From Myxococcales bacterium (lineage in GTDB: Bacteria > Myxococcota > Polyangia > Fen-1088), in assembly GCA_003155465.1 (NCBI GenBank), contig PMCR01000517.1:1-8672 (forward strand): a stretch of 8,672 nt of DNA, written 5' to 3'. Numbering within the stretch: position 1 is the first letter of the stretch; each line of letters starts with the position of its first letter. Made by a program: the position numbers and the translations under genes. The notes beneath the pieces are model-generated. The model had not been told where the DNA came from. It saw only the letters and a list, made by a program, of their open reading frames with translations, and searched no databases. Below are positions 1 to 5,447 of the stretch, in pieces.

Positions 1-78
1 CAGGTGCACGTGGCGTCCGACGGCACAGTCACGGTGGTCCGCTCGAACATTGCCAGCATTTCCAACGCCTGCATCTGA
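1..78 (+). CDS. C-terminal tail of an unidentified protein (partial)
   Basis: Frame 1 is open from the window edge to a TGA at 76-78 and gives 25 residues ending in ...SISNACI. The alternating polar/hydrophobic pattern (VHVASDGTVTVV) looks like beta strands, as at the end of a secreted or surface domain, but this is too short to assign a family. The stop lies 2 bp before the ATG of the next gene, which suggests the two are co-transcribed. The frame used by the next gene is also open back to the window edge but contains no upstream ATG or GTG, so the stop at 76-78 is the better gene boundary. Confidence 0.5.
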   Translation, partial: QVHVASDGTVTVVRSNIASISNACI

Positions 79-80
79 AC

Positions 81-1010
81 ATGTCAGTAGGCGTATTGAC
101 CCTGGGGGTTGCGGCGACCCTGGCTGCAGTCGCGTGGGGCCCGGATGCGCCTTCCGCAGGAGGGCTCTCGTTCGATCTGGTCCGTGGACCAGGCGCAGAG
201 TTGTGTCCGGATGAAGAGGCGCTGAGGGTGCGGGCTGCAAGCCGCCTGGCGCATCCGCTCGGCTCGCCACGTGCCCCAGTCGCCGATAGGGTGAGCATCG
301 AGATCGTGCGAACCGAGCGCGGCTACCTGGCTACTGTGTCCGCCTTGGGGTTCGAGGGAGGAACGCGGCGGCTGGTGGACGCAGGTGAGGACTGTGCCGG
401 GCTGGCGGAGGCGCTGACGCTCATGCTTTCCTTGATTGCGGACGGCCGACCGCTTCCGGCAGCGAAACCGCCGACGTTGACCGAGCCTGCCAGACCGAGT
501 CGTTCCTGGGAACTGGGAGCTGGCGCGCTGGGCGCAACCGGGATTCTGGGGGCGCCCTCGTTGGGGAGTACCCTGGACGTGATATGGCACCCCTGGCCAC
601 GGATCGCTTCGGGCATCACCGCCCTTTGGATGCCCGACCGGGGTATCCAGCGAGGCCAAGGCCGATCCCAGATTTCGCTCGTGGCCGGCCTGGTTAGTGC
701 GTGCTGGGGGGGGGTGCCGTTTGGCGGGCGCAGCTTCCCAGCCCTGTGTGGTCTGATGGGGGCCGGTGCACTACATGGCGAGGCCACGGGCTACCTCGAT
801 GCGCGCTCGCTCTGGCGTCCGTGGCTGACAGCAGGGATCTCAGTATCCCTCGGAATCCGCCTCCATCGCCGTCTAACCTTGGCCGTTCGTGCCGGCCGCC
901 TGTTCTCATTACGCGACGAGCAGTTTACCATCGGTGGACTGGGCCAAGTCTACCAGTCAGGCGATCCAGGCTGGATGGGGACGGCCGAGGTCTTGCTGCG
1001 AATTCCGTGA
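81..1010 (+). CDS. Probable exported protein of 'CPDE' type, possible beta-barrel C-terminus
   Basis: This 309-residue protein has no function I can name. Residues 1-26 form a hydrophobic, Ala/Val-rich segment ending at PSA-GG that could be a signal peptide, although its n-region has no basic residue. Residues 40-125 hold a small domain with LCPDEEALR (Cys42), a DRVSIEI strand, a GYLATVSALG strand, then EDCAGLAEALTLML (Cys105). This layout resembles hypothetical exported proteins common in myxobacteria, and Cys42/Cys105 could form a disulphide. Residues 140-309 alternate Gly/aromatic-rich strands and turns, have a second Cys pair (208, 223), and end in a strand-like TAEVLLRIP, compatible with an outer-membrane barrel. 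That is inference from pattern only. The ATG at 81 is the only ATG or GTG start available in the visible upstream frame; no clear Shine-Dalgarno site precedes it. It sits 44 bp upstream of the sigma factor gene on the same strand. Confidence 0.75.
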   Translation: MSVGVLTLGVAATLAAVAWGPDAPSAGGLSFDLVRGPGAELCPDEEALRVRAASRLAHPLGSPRAPVADRVSIEIVRTERGYLATVSALGFEGGTRRLVDAGEDCAGLAEALTLMLSLIADGRPLPAAKPPTLTEPARPSRSWELGAGALGATGILGAPSLGSTLDVIWHPWPRIASGITALWMPDRGIQRGQGRSQISLVAGLVSACWGGVPFGGRSFPALCGLMGAGALHGEATGYLDARSLWRPWLTAGISVSLGIRLHRRLTLAVRAGRLFSLRDEQFTIGGLGQVYQSGDPGWMGTAEVLLRIP

Positions 1011-1054
1011 GAATCGCGCTGTTTCAGACCCGCTCATTCCTTTGATGCAGATCC

Positions 1055-1615
1055 ATGGACTTCCGTCTCTTCTATAGTCAGCACGTGGCGCTGGTCTGGC
1101 GCACACTCTTCCGGCTTGGCATTGCCAAGCCGGACCTGCCTGATGCCGTTCAGGAGGTCTTCTTGGTCGCCTTTCGCAAGCTTCCCGAATTTCAGGGTCG
1201 GTCCAAGCCCAGCACCTGGTTGGTGGGAATTTGCTATCGGGTCGCCAGCGATCGACGCCGGCTCGCGTATGTGCGCAGAGAAATCGGTGACCATCCAGCG
1301 GTGCTGGCCCATGGTGACGCGCGGCCGGGGCCGGAGCAGATTGCAGAGCAGCGCGAGAGGATTGAGCTACTGGACGAACTGCTGGCCGAGCTCCGGCCAG
1401 AACAGCGGGAGGTGTTCGTGATGTTCGAACTGGAGGAGCTGTCCGGCAAGGAAATCGCCGCTATCGTCAAAGCGCCGATCAAGACCGTGTTCTCGCGCCT
1501 GCGCTTGGCCCGCGAGGCATTCATGGTGGCCCTGACGACGCGGCAACGGGCCACCCACCAAACCATGCGTTCGGCACCGGCCCCGACCCTGGCGCCCAGA
1601 GGACAAACATCATGA
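1055..1615 (+). CDS. ECF-type RNA polymerase sigma-70 factor
   Basis: This 186-residue protein has the two-domain layout of extracytoplasmic-function sigma factors and would direct RNA polymerase to a small set of promoters. Region 2 covers about residues 5-75: the core-binding helix contains DAVQEVFLVAFRKLPEF (30-46), followed by STWLVGICYRVASDRRR (53-69), the region 2.3/2.4 type helix. A charged linker spans about 76-104. Region 4 covers about 105-156: LRPEQREVFVMFELEELSGKEIA is its first helices, and KAPIKTVFSRLRLARE (139-154) is the recognition helix-turn-helix. A Thr/Pro-rich tail of about 28 residues follows. No extra C-terminal domain is present. The ATG at 1055 has no strong ribosome binding site, and an ATG at 1045 is out of frame. 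The stop overlaps the next start (ATGA), so expression is probably coupled to the membrane partner. The ECF subgroup cannot be assigned by eye. Confidence 0.93.
   Translation: MDFRLFYSQHVALVWRTLFRLGIAKPDLPDAVQEVFLVAFRKLPEFQGRSKPSTWLVGICYRVASDRRRLAYVRREIGDHPAVLAHGDARPGPEQIAEQRERIELLDELLAELRPEQREVFVMFELEELSGKEIAAIVKAPIKTVFSRLRLAREAFMVALTTRQRATHQTMRSAPAPTLAPRGQTS
1598..1603 (+). promoter_or_regulatory. Ribosome binding site for the putative anti-sigma gene
   Basis: AGAGGA lies 8 nt before the ATG at 1612, inside the 3' end of the sigma factor gene. It supports this start, and therefore the 4-bp ATGA overlap between the two genes. Confidence 0.7.
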
Positions 1616-2580
1616 AAGATCCCACACGCTGGCGCGATCCAAGTGCAGGAGTCGACCCCCGGGTGCGCGCGCTTCTGCTCAATGATCGAGGGCCTCTTCC
1701 TTCGAGCGCCGAGGTGGATCGCATCTGGTCCGGCCTAGCTGGCGGCCTCAATATTGCTCCTGGCCCGACCGCGGCACCGCAGGCCGGTCAAGTTGCGGTT
1801 GCTGCTGCCGCAGGGAAAGGGGCGCTGGGCGCCAAGCTTACGCTGGCCATCGTGCTGGTGGCCGGTGCCGGAGCAGGTATCGGGTTGCACAGCCTGTCTT
1901 CACACGACGCTCGGAAAGCGGAGCCCAGAGGGAAAACGACCCAAATGAAGCCGTCCGAGGCTTCGCCACCCGCAGATGGGATGGCGGTGGCGCCATCGCC
2001 CAGGCCGGTGGCCCTGCCAGCGGCACCGGCTGCGCAGGAGATCCGACCTGGCCCGGAGAAGGTCGCGCGTGCAAGGTCCCTCGCCCTCGCGTCGCAGCCG
2101 GCAGTACCGGCTGTCGCCGTCCCGGCGGCCGAGGAGTTGCCACAGAGCGCGCGAGTGGGGGTGGGCTTTGCCCGACGGCACTTGCCGCGGGAGTTGGAAA
2201 GAACCCTGCCAGCGAATCGTGCTCAGGCGACAGCGCACTCCCAGGCGCCTGCGGTGCCAGAGATTCGTCCTCAGGCGACAGCGCATTCGGAGGCGTCTTC
2301 GGTTTCGGTCAACGAGCTGCTGGAAGAAAGCCGCCGGCTGGACCGGGTGCGCACGGCCCTGCGTGCTCACCACCCCGATCGCGCCCTGCAATTGCTGAAG
2401 CTCGACGCACCAGCAAACAGCCCGCTCGGGCAAGAGAGAGAGGCGCTGACCATTGAAGCACAGGCAGCCAAGCCGAGTCTTCGGCCTGCCGCGACCGATC
2501 GCGCCCGCGCCTTCATGCGCGCCCACCCGCAAAGCCCCTATCGCGCGCGCATCAGGGCCATCATTTTCGAGAGTGAGTGA
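1612..2580 (+). CDS. Putative membrane anti-sigma factor with periplasmic TPR-like end
   Basis: This 322-residue protein is translationally coupled to the sigma factor (ATGA). Residues 1-70 are a polar, presumably cytoplasmic region with an acidic/basic helix (VDPRVRALLLNDRGPLP, then SSAEVDRIWSGLA). One membrane span lies at about 74-93 (AKLTLAIVLVAGAGAGIGLH). Residues 95-235 are a Pro/Ala/Arg-rich linker that would cross the periplasm and includes two copies of QATAHS (205-210 and 221-226). Residues 235-318 are helical, with LDRVRTALRAHHPDRALQLL, EREALTIEAQA and ARAFMRAHPQSPYRARIRAI. This TPR-like pattern is typical of anti-sigma-like proteins beside ECF sigma genes in myxobacteria. The whole protein contains no cysteine, so it lacks the zinc-binding HxxxCxxC anti-sigma motif. 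The anti-sigma role is inferred from topology and coupling. Confidence 0.75.
   Translation: MKDPTRWRDPSAGVDPRVRALLLNDRGPLPSSAEVDRIWSGLAGGLNIAPGPTAAPQAGQVAVAAAAGKGALGAKLTLAIVLVAGAGAGIGLHSLSSHDARKAEPRGKTTQMKPSEASPPADGMAVAPSPRPVALPAAPAAQEIRPGPEKVARARSLALASQPAVPAVAVPAAEELPQSARVGVGFARRHLPRELERTLPANRAQATAHSQAPAVPEIRPQATAHSEASSVSVNELLEESRRLDRVRTALRAHHPDRALQLLKLDAPANSPLGQEREALTIEAQAAKPSLRPAATDRARAFMRAHPQSPYRARIRAIIFESE
2222..2285 (+). repeat. Short direct repeat in the periplasmic linker
   Basis: A 16-bp sequence, CTCAGGCGACAGCGCA, occurs at 2222-2237 and again at 2270-2285, a 48-bp (16-codon) period that keeps the frame. Both copies encode QATAHS, followed by QA or EA. It looks like a recent in-frame duplication in the flexible linker of the putative anti-sigma factor. 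Confidence 0.7.
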
Positions 2581-2586
2581 GAATTC

Positions 2587-3603
2587 ATGACCTCTTCCCC
2601 CACTAAGCCCAGCATGATGAACACAAGAACATGGTTATTCGGATCTTTCTTGGCGAATTCGTTTGCGCTTTGTCTCACGGCGGGCTGCTCGGGCGGCACC
2701 AACCAGCTTGGCCGCGTGCCCGACGACGGCGGTGGCCAGCAGGCACTTGACGCCAACCCAGCCGCCGATTTGCCCAGCGCGCCGGGTGGCACAGGTGGGA
2801 GTGGCGGCATAGGCGCCAGTGGCGGCACGACAGGAAGCAGTCCCGCGACGACGGCGGGCGGCGCTACCGGAACCGGGGGATCCACGCCGCTCGGCGGCGC
2901 GACCGCATCTGGAGGCAGCACGGGCATCGGCGGATCCACGGGTGCTGGCGGGACCACGCGAATCGGCGGCGCCACGGGAGCCGGCGGCAGCACGGCAGTT
3001 GGCGGCGCCACCCGAACAGGCGGCAGCCCATTGTCGGGTGGGAGCACAGCATCTGGCGGCAGCACAGGAGCTGGCGGCACCACTACTGTGGGCACCACGG
3101 ATGGCGGCGCCACCGCAACCGGTGGAGCATCGGCAACGGGTGGAGCGTCCGCTACCGGAGGCGCATCAGCAACAGCAGGCGCGTCCGCAACGGGCGGCGC
3201 GGCTACGGGTGGCGCGGCCACGGGTGGCGCGACGCCCACGGGTGGAGTCACGTTCACCAGCGGCAGTTGGTCCGACTCTGCATGCCCGAATCAAGTCGTA
3301 ACCAACCCGAGGTACGACGTAGACTGCAGCCAGGTCAACGCCTCTTGTGGGCTAGTCGCGCTTGTGACAGGTATGGGCAGTGTCAACTACGGCTGCACTT
3401 GTTTGGGAACTCTCAAATGGGTATGCGGGAGCGGATCGTACCCTGAGTGCCCGGTTGGCGTAATTGCCAGTCCCAGCAGTGTGGTGGACTGTAGGGGCGA
3501 CGGGACGGCTACAGGCGACGGGGAGTGTCGCGTATCCGTAAACGGCGCTGCAACGTTCGACTGTAGATGCGTGTCAAACAAATGGGCGTGTTCACAAATC
3601 TGA
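2587..3603 (+). CDS. Gly-rich repeat lipoprotein with tandem six-cysteine modules
   Basis: This 338-residue lipoprotein has no function I can name. A hydrophobic segment (WLFGSFLANSFALC) leads into the lipobox LTAGC, so Cys34 would be lipidated and the mature protein anchored in the envelope. No Asp follows the Cys, which favours outer-membrane sorting if Lol rules apply. Residues 67-226 are a low-complexity Gly/Thr/Ser/Ala spacer with units such as GGSTGAGG and GGASAT. Residues 233-280 and 288-335 are two related modules with six cysteines each (233, 247, 254, 270, 272, 280 and 288, 302, 314, 326, 328, 335), sharing CP, a 14-residue step to DC, a CxC pair and a final KW-x-C. Likely disulphide-bonded and displayed outward on the spacer. 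The gene starts 6 bp after the putative anti-sigma stop. ATGs at 2614 and 2617 would give a more usual signal length and are credible alternative starts; neither start has a strong binding site. Confidence 0.85.
   Translation: MTSSPTKPSMMNTRTWLFGSFLANSFALCLTAGCSGGTNQLGRVPDDGGGQQALDANPAADLPSAPGGTGGSGGIGASGGTTGSSPATTAGGATGTGGSTPLGGATASGGSTGIGGSTGAGGTTRIGGATGAGGSTAVGGATRTGGSPLSGGSTASGGSTGAGGTTTVGTTDGGATATGGASATGGASATGGASATAGASATGGAATGGAATGGATPTGGVTFTSGSWSDSACPNQVVTNPRYDVDCSQVNASCGLVALVTGMGSVNYGCTCLGTLKWVCGSGSYPECPVGVIASPSSVVDCRGDGTATGDGECRVSVNGAATFDCRCVSNKWACSQI
2785..3264 (+). repeat. Degenerate Gly/Thr/Ser/Ala codon repeat
   Basis: About 480 bp of imperfect short repeats of GGCGGC-type plus ACG/GCG/AGC codons encode residues 67-226 of the lipoprotein. 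The left part repeats GGST/GGAT units at a period of about 6-7 residues. The right part (about 3118-3230) changes to ATGGAS and then ATGGA units that are more alike and look more recently expanded. Only two arginines interrupt the spacer (residues 125 and 143). Confidence 0.8.
3283..3591 (+). repeat. Tandem duplication of a six-cysteine module within the lipoprotein
   Basis: Module A (3283-3426) and module B (3448-3591) encode the same cysteine order. The first step is 14 residues in both (CP to DC), CxC is present in both, and each ends in KW, one residue, then C (KWVC and KWAC). The spacing between the third and fourth cysteines differs (16 versus 12 residues), so the duplication is old and diverged. 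Confidence 0.65.
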
Positions 3604-3746
3604 GCGTCATTCCGCATTGAAGCGGCCTGACGGTGTCGGTCGGGCGCACACCCTTGGGGTCCGGAAAGTTGTCGCGGAGATTCTGGCACGAATTCGCGGA
3701 GACACAGTTTGAAAACGGCACGCGTGAACCGGCATGGTGATGCCCG
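3604..3746. other. Intergenic stretch with no gene seen
   Basis: There are 143 bp between the lipoprotein stop and the transposase remnant. I see no convincing coding frame, RNA gene or T-tract terminator. The octamer CGCGGAGA occurs twice around 3673-3704. If the insertion sequence kept its left end, its terminal inverted repeat would lie here, but I could not find a matching partner in 4060-4130. Confidence 0.4.
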
Positions 3747-4059
3747 ATGCTCCCGGCAACGCTCCAATTTGTCATCGCGATGATCGCGTGCGCGATCAAC
3801 GAGCGAATGCAGCGCAAGCTGGACTACACAACATCTTGGCCAAGGAGGGAATCGAGCCGACGCCTGAGCGAGAGAAGAAGCGGACGTGGAAGAGGAATTC
3901 GTGGAGCACTACCTGACCGAGCGTTTTCACCAGGGCATTGGCGGCCAACTGATCAGGAACCAACCCGGCTCGACGAGTGACAATGGGACAAGCGGGCGGA
4001 TAGCTTGTCGCTCACGTCTCGGGGGCCTCCTAAACTACTACCACCGTGAGGCCGCTTGA
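3747..4059 (+). pseudogene. Integrase-core (rve) transposase remnant with two internal deletions
   Basis: Three pieces of one transposase lie end to end in three frames. Piece 1 (3747-3830) reads MLPATLQFVIAMI...INERMQRKLDYT, the N-terminus of integrase-core transposases that open with an 'AINERMQRKLEY' type helix. Piece 2 (about 3830-3895) reads NILAKEGIEPTPEREKKRTW, the central stretch just before the catalytic domain. Piece 3 (about 3892-4059, stop TGA at 4057) reads EEFVEHYLTERFHQGIGGQL and ends in LGGLLNYYHREAA, the C-terminal end after the last catalytic Glu. The intact family is roughly 350 residues, so most of the DNA-binding linker and the whole catalytic DDE core are missing. It cannot encode an active enzyme. 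The junctions fall at about 3827-3832 and 3890-3897. Family identification is from memory of conserved segments, without a search. Confidence 0.85.
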
Positions 4060-4130
4060 GCCTCGGCGATGAGTTTCGAGACAGCAAGGGCGCATTGCAG
4101 AACTGCAGGCGCCGGCCCGGCGTCGCGCTC
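4060..4130. other. Short gap after argJ with small hairpins
   Basis: There are 71 bp between the transposase remnant and the argJ stop. It holds two small inverted repeats: TGCAG-AA-CTGCA (4096-4107) and CGCCG-GCC-CGGCG (4110-4122). They lie just downstream of argJ on the minus strand and could weakly help termination, but no T-tract follows, so I do not call a terminator. Confidence 0.3.
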
Positions 4131-5447
4131 CTAGCTCCGATAATCCGCGTTCTCGCTGACGTACTCGTGGCTGAGATCGGCGCCGATCACGGTTGCGCCC
4201 GCATTGCCCGCGCCCAGATCGATCTCCACCTCCACGCAGCGTTCGTGCGTGGGGTAGTCGACAGGCGGACGGAACACCCCGTCGACGGGTGGGGCGCTGG
4301 CGTAAAGCTCGGCCTGCTTGAGGTGGGCGACCAGGGCGGCTTCGACCTTGGCGTCGAGATGGAAGCTGCCGGCTTCGAAGATCGGGATCCCGCCCATGCG
4401 GATGCGCAGGTTGCGCAGATCCAGGTCAGGCGCTGCTGGGCCGACATACTTGCCAATGGCGCACACCAGACGGCCCACGTTGGCGTCGTTGCCACACACA
4501 GCGCACTTGAACAGGGGCGAGTTGACCACTGACTTGCCGACACCACGGGCAATGGTCTCATTGGGCGCGCCGCTGACCCGAATCCGCAGCACGTGATGAA
4601 CACCCTCGCCGTTGCGGGGCATGTCTTCCGCCAGATCCTGGCACACTTGTGATAGCGCTCGTTCGAAGGCGGCCGGGTCAGGGCAGGGTACCGCGCCCGA
4701 CGAGAGCAGCAGCACCGTGTCCGACGTGCTGGTGTCGGAGTCGATGCTCATGCAGTTGAAGCTGCAGTCCACGGCCGGGACCAGCATGCGGCGCAATTCG
4801 GTCCGCGGGATCGCGACATCGGTGAGCAGAAAGACCAGCATGGTGGCGAGGTTGGGTTCGATCATGCCGGCGCCCTTGCCAAAGCCTACGATGCTGCCCT
4901 GGCCCACCAATGCGCGGCGGACCTTGGGATACAGGTCAGTGGTCATGATGGCAGTCGCAGCGTCAAGCAGCGATCGCTGTCCGAGCGAAGCCACGGCATC
5001 GGGAAGCGCGGCCAGCATGGCCTCCACGGGCACGCGCCAGCCGATCACGCCGGTCGAGTTGGGAAGCACCTGGCGTCCGTGCAAGCCGAGCGCACCGGCC
5101 ACTGCCTCGCACCAGCGCTCGGCAATGGCGACGCCGTCAGGGGCGCGCACATTGGACACCTTGCTGTTCACCACCACCGCGCCCACAGTCGCTTCGTTGA
5201 GTCGCTGTCGGCTGAGAACTACCGGCGCGCCCGGAAGGGCGTTGCGGGTGAAGACCCCGGCGAAATCCGGCGTGGGCCGATCCATCGCGATCAAGGTCAC
5301 GTCCATCTTGGCCGGCTTGGGCACTTCGACCGGAACAAAGGACAGGGACGTTATGCCCACGCGAAAACCCGCTGGCAAAATGGCCTGGGTGGCTAGCCAG
5401 GCCCGATGGGCGTCGCGCGACGGGAAAGTGAGATTGGTGCTCGACAT
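4131..5447 (-). CDS. argJ: Glutamate N-acetyltransferase / ornithine acetyltransferase ArgJ
   Basis: This 438-residue cytoplasmic enzyme of arginine synthesis moves acetyl from N-acetylornithine to glutamate; some members also use acetyl-CoA. Family landmarks appear in order: GVFTRN and APVVLSR (64-80), STGVIG (131-136, oxyanion region), TAIMTTD (165-171), GKGAGMIEPNLATML (190-204), and the C-terminal EYVSENADYRS. The precursor normally cleaves itself before the Thr of ATML, here Thr202, whose freed amino group is the nucleophile; this Thr is present. N-SPLFKCAVCGNDANVGR (about 360) matches the late substrate-binding segment. The usual NSGNANACTG motif is replaced by NSKVSNVRAPDG (94-105), which is odd. 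The start ATG at 5447 shares one base with the gcvP stop (TAATG), with GAGG 10 nt upstream; the open frame runs further up but only inside gcvP. Whether it is mono- or bifunctional cannot be told. Confidence 0.93.
   Translation of the reverse strand: MSSTNLTFPSRDAHRAWLATQAILPAGFRVGITSLSFVPVEVPKPAKMDVTLIAMDRPTPDFAGVFTRNALPGAPVVLSRQRLNEATVGAVVVNSKVSNVRAPDGVAIAERWCEAVAGALGLHGRQVLPNSTGVIGWRVPVEAMLAALPDAVASLGQRSLLDAATAIMTTDLYPKVRRALVGQGSIVGFGKGAGMIEPNLATMLVFLLTDVAIPRTELRRMLVPAVDCSFNCMSIDSDTSTSDTVLLLSSGAVPCPDPAAFERALSQVCQDLAEDMPRNGEGVHHVLRIRVSGAPNETIARGVGKSVVNSPLFKCAVCGNDANVGRLVCAIGKYVGPAAPDLDLRNLRIRMGGIPIFEAGSFHLDAKVEAALVAHLKQAELYASAPPVDGVFRPPVDYPTHERCVEVEIDLGAGNAGATVIGADLSHEYVSENADYRS

Noticed and set aside
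2538..3257. Long minus-strand open frame of PPVAAP-type repeats
   Set aside because: It is the antisense of the Gly-rich lipoprotein spacer; codon repetition keeps it open. The plus strand has the lipobox, operon spacing and cysteine modules.
2785..3264. CRISPR-like repeat array
   Set aside because: The repeats are short, irregular, in frame with a lipoprotein, and have no unique spacers of constant length.
4096..4122. Rho-independent terminator for argJ
   Set aside because: Two small GC hairpins are present but stems are only 5 bp and no T-tract follows on the minus strand.
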